Numbered from the stretch's first letter, positions 1 to 8,365 are shown. The stretch is DNA of 23,952 nucleotides from JBMOLL01 sp049325415 (GCA_049325415.1 JBMOLL010000009.1:1-23952); one strand, 5' to 3'. Notes: generated from the letters alone by a model not told the origin. Numbers and translations are program-made.

Positions 1-1
1 C

Positions 2-84
2 CCTCACTCCTCACTCCTCACTCCTCACTCCTCACTCCTCACTCCTCACTCCTCACTTCTCACTCCTCACTCCTCACTCCTCAT
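2..84. repeat. 7-bp tandem repeat (CCTCACT)n abutting the sufS stop
   Basis: Eleven consecutive 7-bp units of CCTCACT run from 2 to 78, one of them with a C-to-T change at 58, followed by a partial unit into 83. On the minus strand the unit is AGTGAGG, so the array directly continues the 3' end of sufS, whose TGA stop (83-81) lies in the first degenerate unit. There is no spacer, so it is not a CRISPR array. The array may extend left beyond the window. Its function is unknown. Confidence 0.95.
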
Positions 85-1301
85 CCCAGCATTGAAATCA
101 CCTTCCTGATCCCCGCTTCCAGCCGGTCGATCTCTTCAAAGGTATTGTAAAAGACCATGGAAGCGCGGATTGTGCCTCCGATTCGGAAATGGTCCATCAC
201 CGGCTGGGTGCAGTGGGTACCCGTGCGGACGGCAATACCCATTTTATCCAGGACCATTCCGGCGTCGTAGGGGTGTATCCCTTCCACAAGGAAGGAGATC
301 ACGCTGATCTTTTCCCTTGCTGTTCCATAGATCTTCAGTTTTTCGACCGAGGTCAGTTTTCCGGTGGCATAGGCCAGGAGCTGATGTTCATAGGCCGCTA
401 TCTCCTCCAGTCCGATGGCCGTGACATAATCCAGGGCAGCGCCCAGTCCGATCGCCCCTGTATAATTCATGGTACCTGCTTCGAACTTGAAGGGGAGCTC
501 GTTGTACGTTGTTTTCGCGAAAGTAACACAGTCGACCATGTCGCCTCCACCCTGATAAGGCGGGATCTTGTCGAGCAGTTTCTCCTTTCCGTAGAGGATG
601 CCGATCCCTGTGGGACCGAAGATCTTGTGCCCCGAAAAGACGAAGAAGTCGCAGTCGAGTGCCTGGACGTCGACTTTTCCATGCTGGACGATCTGTGCAC
701 CGTCGATCAGAACGGGGATGTTTTTTTCATGGGCTCTGCGGATGATCTCCTCCACGGGATTAACCGTACCGAGGGAGTTGGAGGCATGGGTGACCGCTAC
801 CAGCCGGGTTTTCTTCCCGAGCAGCCGGTCGAGCTGATCCAGTTCCAGTTCTCCATCTTCATTGAAAGGCAATACCCTGAGGAAGGCACCTTTCCTTTCA
901 CACAGCATCTGCCAGGGCACGATGTTCGAGTGGTGTTCCATGGCTGTCACCAGGATCTCATCCCCTTCCTTTACATATTTTTCCCCGAAGGAGAAGGCGA
1001 TGGCATTGATGGATCCGGTGGCTCCACTGGTAAAGATGATCTCGTTGGTGGAGCGGGCATTGATAAAGGCCCGCACTGTTTCTCTGGCTGCTTCATACCT
1101 GGAGGTCATCTGTTCGCTCAGGTAATGGACTCCCCGGTGAATGGAGCTATTCTCCTGTTCCTGGATTTCCCTGACCGTTTCAATCACCTTCAGGGGTTTA
1201 TGAGTGGTTGCCCCGTTATCGAGATAAGTCAGCGCTTTCCCGTAGACCTGTCGGGAGAGGATCGGAAAATCGTTTCGTATTTGCTGAATATTAAGGCTCA
1301 C
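81..1301 (-). CDS. sufS: SufS cysteine desulfurase (class II, PLP-dependent)
   Basis: Removes sulfur from L-cysteine as an enzyme-bound persulfide, giving alanine, and feeds it to the SufBCD scaffold in the cytoplasm. The 406-residue product has the same length as E. coli SufS. The PLP-binding lysine is K226 in SGHKIFGP, the catalytic cysteine is C364 in RTGTHCTQP, and the HH pair at 123-124 stacks on the cofactor; K226 and C364 have the numbering known for E. coli SufS. The start is GTG at 1301, only 11 nt after the sufD stop, with no clear Shine-Dalgarno sequence. It is the last gene of the sufBCDS operon seen here. No SufE/SufU sulfur acceptor is in the window; it could lie to the left. 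The stop codon falls inside the edge of the 7-bp repeat array. Confidence 0.96.
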   Translation of the reverse strand: MSLNIQQIRNDFPILSRQVYGKALTYLDNGATTHKPLKVIETVREIQEQENSSIHRGVHYLSEQMTSRYEAARETVRAFINARSTNEIIFTSGATGSINAIAFSFGEKYVKEGDEILVTAMEHHSNIVPWQMLCERKGAFLRVLPFNEDGELELDQLDRLLGKKTRLVAVTHASNSLGTVNPVEEIIRRAHEKNIPVLIDGAQIVQHGKVDVQALDCDFFVFSGHKIFGPTGIGILYGKEKLLDKIPPYQGGGDMVDCVTFAKTTYNELPFKFEAGTMNYTGAIGLGAALDYVTAIGLEEIAAYEHQLLAYATGKLTSVEKLKIYGTAREKISVISFLVEGIHPYDAGMVLDKMGIAVRTGTHCTQPVMDHFRIGGTIRASMVFYNTFEEIDRLEAGIRKVISMLG

Positions 1302-1312
1302 AGGTTTCAGTA

Positions 1313-2686
1313 TTACTCTTTACAATTCATGGCGCAGTTGTTGCATCTCGACAGCTCGCCGCGCAGGCGCTTGTCCACCAGTTCCCCGATCCGTTCCTTC
1401 AGGGCGGGTTCATTGATCCGGGAGATCACCTCCTGGGCAAAAGCAAACATCAGCAACAGGCGGCTCTCCGCTTTCGGGATGCCCCTGGCCTGCATGTAAA
1501 AAAGGGCGTTCTCATCGAGTTGTCCAACGGTTGCTCCGTGGCTGCACTTCACATCGTCGGCATAAATCTCCAGCTGAGGCTTTGTGTTCATCTTCGCCGT
1601 ATCGGTCAGGAGGATATTGTTATTGCTCTGGTAAGCCTGGGTTTTCTGGGCATCCCTGAACACATGGATCTTCCCGTTGAAAGCCCCTGTGGCAGCATCA
1701 TCCAGCACACCTTTATAATGCTGGTTGGAGCTGCAGTTCGGGCTCACATGTTCAATGAGTGTGTAATTGTCGACATGCTGCATCTTATCTATCAGGAACA
1801 AACCCAGCGCTTCGTTCGAGGCTCCTTCGCCGGCCAGTTTGACCCTCAGGTTGTTGCGGATCATTCCTCCGTGGAGGGTGATGGTGTTATGCCGTGCCAC
1901 GGAGTCTTTTTCCTGCCGGATCCAGGTATTGGTCACCTGGGCGGAATTGTTGTGTTCGTTCTGAACGCGAATAAGATCGAAGCGTGCATTCTGATCCACC
2001 CTGATTTCTGTCACCGAATTGGTCAGGAAGAGGTGGGGCGACAGGGTATGGTCGCAGATGATCACCTCTCCCTCGCTGTTTTCCTCTGCAATGAACAGGT
2101 TGCGGTGATGCACCATCTGGCTGGCATCGGAGAGAAGGAGGTGAATGATCTGAATGGGCTTGTCCAGTTTTTTATTCCGGGGGATATAAACGAAGACACC
2201 GTCCTGGGCAAAAGCCGTATTGAGTGCAACGAAAGGTTCATTTTCCATATCGGCCACCTTTCCATACTGTGCCTCGACCAGATCGGGATAGCGGCGGATG
2301 GCTTCGCGCAGACTGCCGAAGATCACACCGTTATCCATAACCGTCAGCCTGCTGCCGTCCCGGTTATGGTAAAAGCCATCGAGCACCGTGACCACATGGG
2401 TATCCAGCTGCGGGATGTCGCAACGGAACAGATCGGCCATATCGAAAGTGATCTCCCGCGGTTTGAAATGAAAGGCAAAACTACTGTCGAATACAGGCTC
2501 CAGGTGGGTATACTTGAAATTCTCCTCCTTTTTGGCCGGAAAGCCCTTTTGGGCAAACAGGGCGATCCCTTTTTCACGAAGATCCCTGATAAAAGCAGGA
2601 TCGTTTTCGCCGATAAGTTCCTTTTCCTGCCTGTACAGGGCAATATATTTATCCTTTGCCGAAAGCTTTTCTGTCAGTGTCTCCAT
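1313..2686 (-). CDS. sufD: SufD, Fe-S cluster scaffold subunit
   Basis: Partner of SufB and SufC in the cytoplasmic SufBC2D scaffold that builds Fe-S clusters. The 457-residue protein has the SufB/SufD beta-helix core. Its conserved C-terminal signature is CSHGATVGQLDENALFY at 381-397, whose H383 corresponds to the family histidine implicated in cluster assembly. I prefer the ATG at 2686 to the GTG directly before it at 2689, because GGAGG is then 5 nt from the start instead of 2. The gene begins 12 nt after the sufC stop and ends 11 nt before sufS. One oddity is the extreme C-terminus, which carries C448, C451 and C455 (CxxCxxxC) just before the stop; the E. coli protein as I recall it lacks such a tail. 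Confidence 0.95.
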   Translation of the reverse strand: METLTEKLSAKDKYIALYRQEKELIGENDPAFIRDLREKGIALFAQKGFPAKKEENFKYTHLEPVFDSSFAFHFKPREITFDMADLFRCDIPQLDTHVVTVLDGFYHNRDGSRLTVMDNGVIFGSLREAIRRYPDLVEAQYGKVADMENEPFVALNTAFAQDGVFVYIPRNKKLDKPIQIIHLLLSDASQMVHHRNLFIAEENSEGEVIICDHTLSPHLFLTNSVTEIRVDQNARFDLIRVQNEHNNSAQVTNTWIRQEKDSVARHNTITLHGGMIRNNLRVKLAGEGASNEALGLFLIDKMQHVDNYTLIEHVSPNCSSNQHYKGVLDDAATGAFNGKIHVFRDAQKTQAYQSNNNILLTDTAKMNTKPQLEIYADDVKCSHGATVGQLDENALFYMQARGIPKAESRLLLMFAFAQEVISRINEPALKERIGELVDKRLRGELSRCNNCAMNCKE

Positions 2687-2698
2687 CACAACCTCCCT

Positions 2699-3457
<759 letters not shown>

Positions 3458-3487
3458 TATATAAATTCTTTCAAAGTCCATTTATTG

Positions 3488-4936
3488 TTAACCCACACTG
3501 CCTTCCAGGGTGATGGCCAGCAGTTTCTGTGCCTCCACGGCGAATTCCATGGGCAGTTTATTCAGCACTTCGCGGGCATAACCGTTCACAATGAGGCCGA
3601 TGGCCTGTTCGGTATCGATCCCGCGCTGATTGCAGTAAAAGATCTGATCTTCCCCGATCTTGGACGTGGTGGCTTCGTGTTCCACGATGGCACTCGGGTT
3701 ATCCACTTCGATATAGGGGAAGGTATGGGCCCCGCACTGATCGCCCAGCAGCAGACTGTCGCACTGTGAGAAGTTACGGGCGTTCTCGGCACCTTTCAGC
3801 ACCTTGACAAGGCCCCGGTAGGAGTTTTCACTTTTCCCGGCGCTGATCCCTTTCGATACGATCGTACTTCGGCTGTTTTTTCCGATATGGATCATCTTGG
3901 TGCCGGTATCGGCCTGCTGAAAATTATTGGTAACGGCTACCGAATAAAATTCGGCGACCGTATTGTTTCCACGGAGTATGCAACTGGGATATTTCCAGGT
4001 GATGGCCGAGCCGGTTTCCACCTGGGTCCAGGAGATCTTTGAGTTGTCGCCCTTGCAGATCCCGCGCTTGGTCACGAAATTATAGATGCCCCCCTTGCCG
4101 TTCTTATCGCCCGGGTACCAGTTCTGGACCGTGGAATATTTCACTTCGGCATTTTCGAGGGCAACTATCTCCACGATGGCGGCATGCAGCTGGTTCTCGT
4201 CGCGCATGGGAGCCGTACAACCTTCAAGGTAACTCACATAGGCTTCTTCCTCGGCAACGATCAGCGTGCGCTCGAACTGGCCGGTATTGGCTGCATTGAT
4301 CCGGAAATAGGTCGAGAGCTCCATCGGACAGCGCACGCCCTTCGGTATGAAGCAGAACGATCCGTCGCTGAAAACAGCCGAGTTCAGTGCAGCAAAGAAG
4401 TTATCGGTATAGGGAACCACGGAGCCCATGTATTTTTTCACCAGGTCGGGATGGTTCTTCACTGCCTCACTGAAGGAGCAGAAGATCACGCCCAGTTCGG
4501 CCAGGGTCTCCCGGAAGGTGGTTTTCACCGAGATACTGTCCATTACGGCATCCACGGCCACACCGGTCATCATTTTCTGTTCTTCAAGGGGGATGCCCAG
4601 CCGGTTGAAGGTATCCAGCAGTTCCGGATCCACCTCATCGAGGCTGTTCAGTTTTGCTTTTTGTTTTGGGGCCGCATAATAAATAATGTCCTGGTAGTTG
4701 ATCTCCGGGATCTTCAGGTGAGGCCAGTCGGGCATTTTCATGGTCTGCCAGTGACGGAAGGCTTTCAGACGAAATTCCGTCAGCCATTCGGGCTCACCCT
4801 TTTTCTCCGAGATCAGCCTTACCACGCTTTCATTCAAGCCCCGGGGGATGGTCTCGGTCTCCACTTCGGTAACGAAGCCGTATTTATAATCCCCGCCCGT
4901 GACTTCGTGTAATATCTTATCCTGATCGTTTGCCAT
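3488..4936 (-). CDS. sufB: SufB, Fe-S cluster scaffold subunit
   Basis: Main scaffold protein of the SUF system, which receives persulfide sulfur from SufS and assembles the nascent cluster with SufD and SufC. The 482-residue product carries the family C-terminal block: C392 (QCDSLLLG), then CGAHTFPYIE, and the EHEATTSKIG motif with H420 and E421. These match E. coli SufB C405, H433 and E434 with a constant offset of 13. ATG at 4936 is preceded by GGAAG at a 3-nt spacing. It is the first gene of the leftward sufBCDS operon and is divergent from thiL. The leader contains a perfect palindrome (4972-4990) and a -7-like box (5015-5008), consistent with operon-level regulation. Confidence 0.97.
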   Translation of the reverse strand: MANDQDKILHEVTGGDYKYGFVTEVETETIPRGLNESVVRLISEKKGEPEWLTEFRLKAFRHWQTMKMPDWPHLKIPEINYQDIIYYAAPKQKAKLNSLDEVDPELLDTFNRLGIPLEEQKMMTGVAVDAVMDSISVKTTFRETLAELGVIFCSFSEAVKNHPDLVKKYMGSVVPYTDNFFAALNSAVFSDGSFCFIPKGVRCPMELSTYFRINAANTGQFERTLIVAEEEAYVSYLEGCTAPMRDENQLHAAIVEIVALENAEVKYSTVQNWYPGDKNGKGGIYNFVTKRGICKGDNSKISWTQVETGSAITWKYPSCILRGNNTVAEFYSVAVTNNFQQADTGTKMIHIGKNSRSTIVSKGISAGKSENSYRGLVKVLKGAENARNFSQCDSLLLGDQCGAHTFPYIEVDNPSAIVEHEATTSKIGEDQIFYCNQRGIDTEQAIGLIVNGYAREVLNKLPMEFAVEAQKLLAITLEGSVG

Positions 4937-4971
4937 GATCTTCCTGAATGAATGGCTTTTATTAAAGCCTT

Positions 4972-4990
4972 ATCTAATTGTAAATTAGAT
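4972..4990. promoter_or_regulatory. Perfect 19-bp palindrome in the sufB leader (candidate operator)
   Basis: ATCTAATT-GTA-AATTAGAT is an exact 8-bp inverted repeat around a 3-nt centre. It begins about 36 nt upstream of the sufB ATG and just downstream of the predicted sufB transcription start (around 5001), a usual place for a repressor site. An RNA hairpin would also be possible, but the arms are almost all A/U and the loop is 3 nt, so a DNA operator is more plausible. The regulator cannot be named from the sequence. Confidence 0.5.
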
Positions 4991-5007
4991 TAATTTAAAA
5001 TAGTCTG

Positions 5008-5015
5008 CAAATATA
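5008..5015 (-). promoter_or_regulatory. Candidate -7 box for the suf operon
   Basis: Read on the minus strand this is TATATTTG, an exact match to the Bacteroidetes -7 consensus TAnnTTTG, placed about 70 nt upstream of the sufB ATG. No convincing -33 TTTG was found 19-21 bp upstream, so the assignment rests on the -7 element, the position and the divergent context. Confidence 0.5.
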
Positions 5016-5029
5016 CAAAAAGATGTTGT

Positions 5030-5037
5030 TACATTTG
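5030..5037 (+). promoter_or_regulatory. Candidate -7 box for thiL
   Basis: TACATTTG matches TAnnTTTG exactly and lies 42 nt upstream of the thiL ATG at 5080. A matching -33 element at the usual spacing is not apparent. Confidence 0.5.
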
Positions 5038-5079
5038 CAGAACGTCTGACAATTTCAATTGTTCAATAAGCTTCAAAAC

Positions 5080-6129
5080 ATGAGTGAAAAGAGTGCTCCG
5101 ACAATCGGATCCCTGGGTGAATTCGGACTGATCGATCATCTCACGAAGAACTTTCAGAAGAAGCAGCCCTCGACCCTTATCGGGGTTGGTGACGATGCGG
5201 CTGTGATCGGTTTTGATTCAGAGGTTCAGGTGGTTACAACCGATCTTCTTGTAGAGGGTGTGCATTTCGACCTGGTTTACACCCCGCTGAAGCATCTGGG
5301 TTATAAAGCCGTTGTGGTGAACCTGTCGGATGTGTATGCCATGAATGCGGCCCCCCGGCAGATCACCGTATCGGTGGCCATGTCGGGCAAGATGGCGCTG
5401 GAGGGTGCCGAGCAGTTGTATGAGGGGATCCGCCTGGCCTGTGAGCGTTACAATGTGGACCTGGTCGGGGGCGATACCTCTGCTTCCGTTACCGGCCTGC
5501 TGATCTCGGTTACAGCCATGGGTACCGCTCCGTCGGGGGAGATCGTGCTGCGCAGCGGGGCACGGGCCAACGATCTGATCTGTGTTACCGGCGACCTCGG
5601 GGCGGCCTATATGGGGCTGAAGCTGATGGATCGTGAGAAAAGGGTTTTTATGGAAGATCCGGGTGTACAGCCCGATTTCTCCGGTTTCGACTATCCCCTG
5701 GCCCGTTTCCTCAAACCCGAAGCCCGGGTGGAGGTGCTGCTGGCCCTCCGTGAAAAGGGTATCCGGCCCACTTCCATGATAGATATCTCCGACGGATTGT
5801 CGTCGGAACTGTTGCATATCTGCAAACGTTCCTCCTGTGGCTGTACGGTTTACCAGGAACGGATCCCCATTCACCCGGATACCATCCGGGCTGCGGAAGG
5901 TTTCGGCATAGAACCGATGATCGCTGCCCTGCACGGCGGGGAGGATTACGAACTGCTTTTTACCGTTCCGCTTGAGGATTTTGAAAAGGTTATGTCCATA
6001 CCCGGTGTCTCGGTAATCGGTAATATCACCCCGCACGACGAGGGTGCAGTGATGGTCACGGCATCCGGACAGGCCATCCGCCTGGTGGCGCAGGGATGGA
6101 ATGCCTACGGTGACGAGGAAGAAGAGTGA
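5080..6129 (+). CDS. thiL: ThiL, thiamine-phosphate kinase
   Basis: Phosphorylates thiamine monophosphate to thiamine diphosphate with ATP, the last step of cofactor B1 synthesis, in the cytoplasm. The 349-residue protein shows the ThiL/PurM-like pattern: GVGDDAAV at 35-42, TTDLLVEGVHF at 53-63, NLSD at 81-84, GGDTS at 130-134, GDLG at 171-174, DISDGL at 235-240 and GGEDYEL at 286-292. These acidic loops bind Mg-ATP and substrate. The frame is open to a TTG at 5059, but ATG at 5080 gives a normal N-terminus and lies at a suitable distance from the -7 box at 5030. It stands alone, divergent from suf and convergent with lpxA. Its TGA stop lies in a GAGTGAG heptamer (6124-6130), the same motif that forms the repeat array after sufS. 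Confidence 0.95.
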   Translation: MSEKSAPTIGSLGEFGLIDHLTKNFQKKQPSTLIGVGDDAAVIGFDSEVQVVTTDLLVEGVHFDLVYTPLKHLGYKAVVVNLSDVYAMNAAPRQITVSVAMSGKMALEGAEQLYEGIRLACERYNVDLVGGDTSASVTGLLISVTAMGTAPSGEIVLRSGARANDLICVTGDLGAAYMGLKLMDREKRVFMEDPGVQPDFSGFDYPLARFLKPEARVEVLLALREKGIRPTSMIDISDGLSSELLHICKRSSCGCTVYQERIPIHPDTIRAAEGFGIEPMIAALHGGEDYELLFTVPLEDFEKVMSIPGVSVIGNITPHDEGAVMVTASGQAIRLVAQGWNAYGDEEEE

Positions 6130-6140
6130 GAGAAGTGAAA

Positions 6141-6176
6141 AGGGTGGAGTCCTTAAAACTATTTAAATGTCCACCT
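6141..6176. terminator. Weak hairpin between the convergent thiL and lpxA genes
   Basis: AGGGTGGA (6141-6148) can pair with TCCACCTT (6170-6177), with one G-U pair, around a 21-nt A/T-rich loop. It sits at the thiL-lpxA convergence and overlaps the lpxA stop region. There is no classical U-run directly after the stem in either direction, so terminator activity is only a guess. Confidence 0.25.
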
Positions 6177-6957
6177 TCTCCTCGAAATATCCTCTGATGA
6201 TCCCCCGCTTGGAATTCCGGATGAACAGGATGATCTCATCGCGTTCGTCGGTGGCCGGGTAGCTGGCTTCGATAAAATCGACGGCATCGGAGATGTTCAT
6301 TCCGCGCTGGTAGATAATCCGGTAGATCTCCTGGATGGAATAAATGGTATCGCTGGAAAAGTTACGTCTTCTGAGCCCGATGGAGTTGATCCCCGTATAG
6401 GTCAGCGGATCACGGCCGGCCAGTGAAAAAGGCGGGACATCCTTGGTGACCTTGCTTCCCCCCTGGATCATAACATGCTTGCCGATCCGCACAAACTGGT
6501 GCACAAGGCTGCCCGGGCTCACGATAGCCCAGTCGTCTACATCCACCTCACCGGCCAGTCCGGCATAACTTCCCAGGATACAGTTGTCGTTGATCTGGCA
6601 ATCGTGTGCCACATGGGAATACGATTGCAGCAGGCAGTTACGTCCGACAAGGGTTGATCCCCGGGCTTTGGTCCCCTTGTTGATCGTGCAGAATTCCCTT
6701 ATGGTGGTGTTATCGCCAATGACCACCGTGGTGATCTCCCCTGCATATTTCAGATCCTGGGGTATACCGGAAATGATGGCTCCCGGAAATATCCGGCAGT
6801 TTTTGCCTATGCGTGCGCCATCCATGATCACAGCCGAGGGACCGATCCAGGTTCCTTCACCGATTTCAACATCCCGTGAGATGGAAACAAAAGGTTCGAT
6901 CGTCACATTGGCGCCGATCTTTGCCTCCGGGTGAATGTATGCAAGGGGTTGATTCAT
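6163..6957 (-). CDS. lpxA: LpxA, UDP-N-acetylglucosamine acyltransferase
   Basis: First enzyme of lipid A synthesis: transfers a 3-hydroxyacyl chain from ACP to the 3-OH of UDP-GlcNAc in the cytoplasm. The 264 residues are near the family's usual length of about 260. The N-terminal two thirds are hexapeptide repeats forming a left-handed beta-helix. The catalytic histidine is H118 in SHVAHDC (E. coli H125), and IISGIPQDLKY at 61-71 is a family signature; a short helical C-terminal domain follows the NSIGLRRRNF stretch. ATG at 6957 is 7 nt after the lpxC-fabZ stop, so the two are surely co-transcribed. It is the last gene of the leftward lipid A operon and converges on thiL. Confidence 0.96.
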   Translation of the reverse strand: MNQPLAYIHPEAKIGANVTIEPFVSISRDVEIGEGTWIGPSAVIMDGARIGKNCRIFPGAIISGIPQDLKYAGEITTVVIGDNTTIREFCTINKGTKARGSTLVGRNCLLQSYSHVAHDCQINDNCILGSYAGLAGEVDVDDWAIVSPGSLVHQFVRIGKHVMIQGGSKVTKDVPPFSLAGRDPLTYTGINSIGLRRRNFSSDTIYSIQEIYRIIYQRGMNISDAVDFIEASYPATDERDEIILFIRNSKRGIIRGYFEEKVDI

Positions 6958-6964
6958 ATATGTT

Positions 6965-8365
6965 TCAGGGATTATTTACTCTGATGATCTGTGCCATAAG
7001 CTCTCCTTCGGCAACGAGTTTATCACCTACGAAAATCTCGCCGTACATCTGGGCGATGCCGCGCCGTATGGGTTCCAGCAGATCGGCCTTGAGGATCAGG
7101 GTATCCCCGGGAACGACTTTCTGCTTGAATTTTACCTTATCGATCTTCATGAAATAGGTGGCGTAATTCTCCGGGTCTTCCACGGTGCCCAGAACGAGCA
7201 TTCCTCCCGCCTGTGCCAGGGCTTCGACCTGCAGAACGCCCGGCATGATGGGTTCATCGGGGAAATGACCCACGAAAAACGGTTCGTTCATCGTCACATT
7301 CTTCACGGCGATCACGCATTTCTCGTCGAGATGGATCACCTTGTCGATCAGCAGGAAAGGCGGGCGGTGGGGAAGGCTTTTGCGGATCCCGTTGATATCA
7401 ATCACCGGAGGCACATTGGGATTGTATACCGGTACACTTTTTTTCAGTGCCTCTTTTTTCATCATCTGGCGCAGCAGGCGGGCAAACTCCGTGTTGGCGG
7501 TATGTCCCGGTCTTGTAGCAATGATCTTAGCCCGGAACCAGCGTCCGACCAGCGAGAGATCCCCCACCATGTCGAGCAGTTTATGCCTGGCAGGTTCATT
7601 CGGGAAGCGCAGTTCAATATTGTTCAGGATCCCTTCCTTCTGCACCTCAACTCTGGGTTTGTTGAATAATTCGGCCAGGCGGTCGAGCTCGGGCTGGGTA
7701 ACCTCCCGGTCGACGATAACGATGGCATTGTCAAGGTCGCCCCCTTTAATGAGGTTATTCTTTGCCAGGTACTCGAGTTCGTGAAGAAATACAAAGGTAC
7801 GGCAGGGTGCAATCTCTGCCCTGAAATCGTTGATATCTTCAAGGCTGGCATACTGGTTTCCGAGCACCTTTGAATTATAATCGATCAGAACGTTGATGCT
7901 CTGGATCTTATCGGGATAGGCAATGATATGAATATTCTTTTCTTCGTCGTAGTACTCCAGTTTTTCCTTCAGAACGAAAAATTTTCGGTCGGTATGTTGT
8001 TCAACGGTTCCTGTGCGGGCAATCCCTTCAACATAGTACTGTGCACTGCCGTCGAGGATCGGTGTTTCGGGTCCGTCGATTTCGATCAGTGCATTATCGA
8101 TCGACATTCCTGCCAGGGCGGCCAGCACATGTTCCACCGTATGAACTTTCGCGCCATTCTCTTCCAGGGTAGTTCCCCGGGAGGTGTCGGTGACATTTTC
8201 TGCCAGGGCATGGATCAGGGGTTGTCCGGGAAGATCGGTCCGTTTGAAAACGTACCCGTGGCTGTCGGGAGCCGGGTTGAGGGTAAGGGTTACATCGACC
8301 CCGGTGTGCAAACCTTTGCCGGTAAAACTGACCGGCTCTTTCAGTGTCCGCTGCTTTTCCGCCAT
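6965..8365 (-). CDS. lpxC-fabZ: Bifunctional LpxC-FabZ: UDP-3-O-acyl-GlcNAc deacetylase fused to hydroxyacyl-ACP dehydratase
   Basis: A 466-residue natural fusion. Residues 1 to about 305 are LpxC, the zinc deacetylase committing UDP-GlcNAc to lipid A. The zinc ligands are H79 (HTVEHVLAAL), H261 and D265 (HKLLDMVGDL); E78 and H288 (RPGHTAN) match the E. coli catalytic residues. After a short linker (about 305-320), residues 321-466 are FabZ, which dehydrates 3-hydroxyacyl-ACP in fatty-acid elongation, with LPHRPPFLLID at 331-341, the catalytic H367 in GHFPDEPIMPG and E381 in VEALAQ. The fusion is well known in Bacteroidetes. It links in one chain the two enzymes whose balance sets the split of hydroxyacyl-ACP between lipid A and phospholipid. 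The 115-bp gap upstream has only a weak -7-like element (TATATTTC, 8410-8403 on the minus strand). Confidence 0.97.
   Translation of the reverse strand: MAEKQRTLKEPVSFTGKGLHTGVDVTLTLNPAPDSHGYVFKRTDLPGQPLIHALAENVTDTSRGTTLEENGAKVHTVEHVLAALAGMSIDNALIEIDGPETPILDGSAQYYVEGIARTGTVEQHTDRKFFVLKEKLEYYDEEKNIHIIAYPDKIQSINVLIDYNSKVLGNQYASLEDINDFRAEIAPCRTFVFLHELEYLAKNNLIKGGDLDNAIVIVDREVTQPELDRLAELFNKPRVEVQKEGILNNIELRFPNEPARHKLLDMVGDLSLVGRWFRAKIIATRPGHTANTEFARLLRQMMKKEALKKSVPVYNPNVPPVIDINGIRKSLPHRPPFLLIDKVIHLDEKCVIAVKNVTMNEPFFVGHFPDEPIMPGVLQVEALAQAGGMLVLGTVEDPENYATYFMKIDKVKFKQKVVPGDTLILKADLLEPIRRGIAQMYGEIFVGDKLVAEGELMAQIIRVNNP

Larger units (their letters stand above)
5004..5041. repeat. Inverted repeat spanning the divergent suf/thiL promoters
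   Basis: The arm TCTGCAAATATA (5004-5015) and the arm TACATTTGCAGA (5030-5041) are reverse complements at 11 of 12 positions, separated by 14 bp. Each arm contains a Bacteroidetes-type -7 box pointing outwards, so the repeat is at least partly a consequence of two back-to-back promoters. The match extends past the box into the flanking CAGA/TCTG. Confidence 0.75.

Noticed and set aside
2..84. CRISPR array at either end of the window
   Set aside because: Units of 7 and 8 bp are directly adjacent with no spacers, and there are no cas genes.
189..1499. Long plus-strand open frame opposite sufS
   Set aside because: It is fully antisense to sufS, has no recognisable domain and its composition reflects the reverse of a well-supported gene.
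3458..3481. Eight-residue N-terminal extension of SufC
   Set aside because: SufC proteins begin MLxIxNL, which matches the internal ATG at 3457; the extra residues have no family counterpart.
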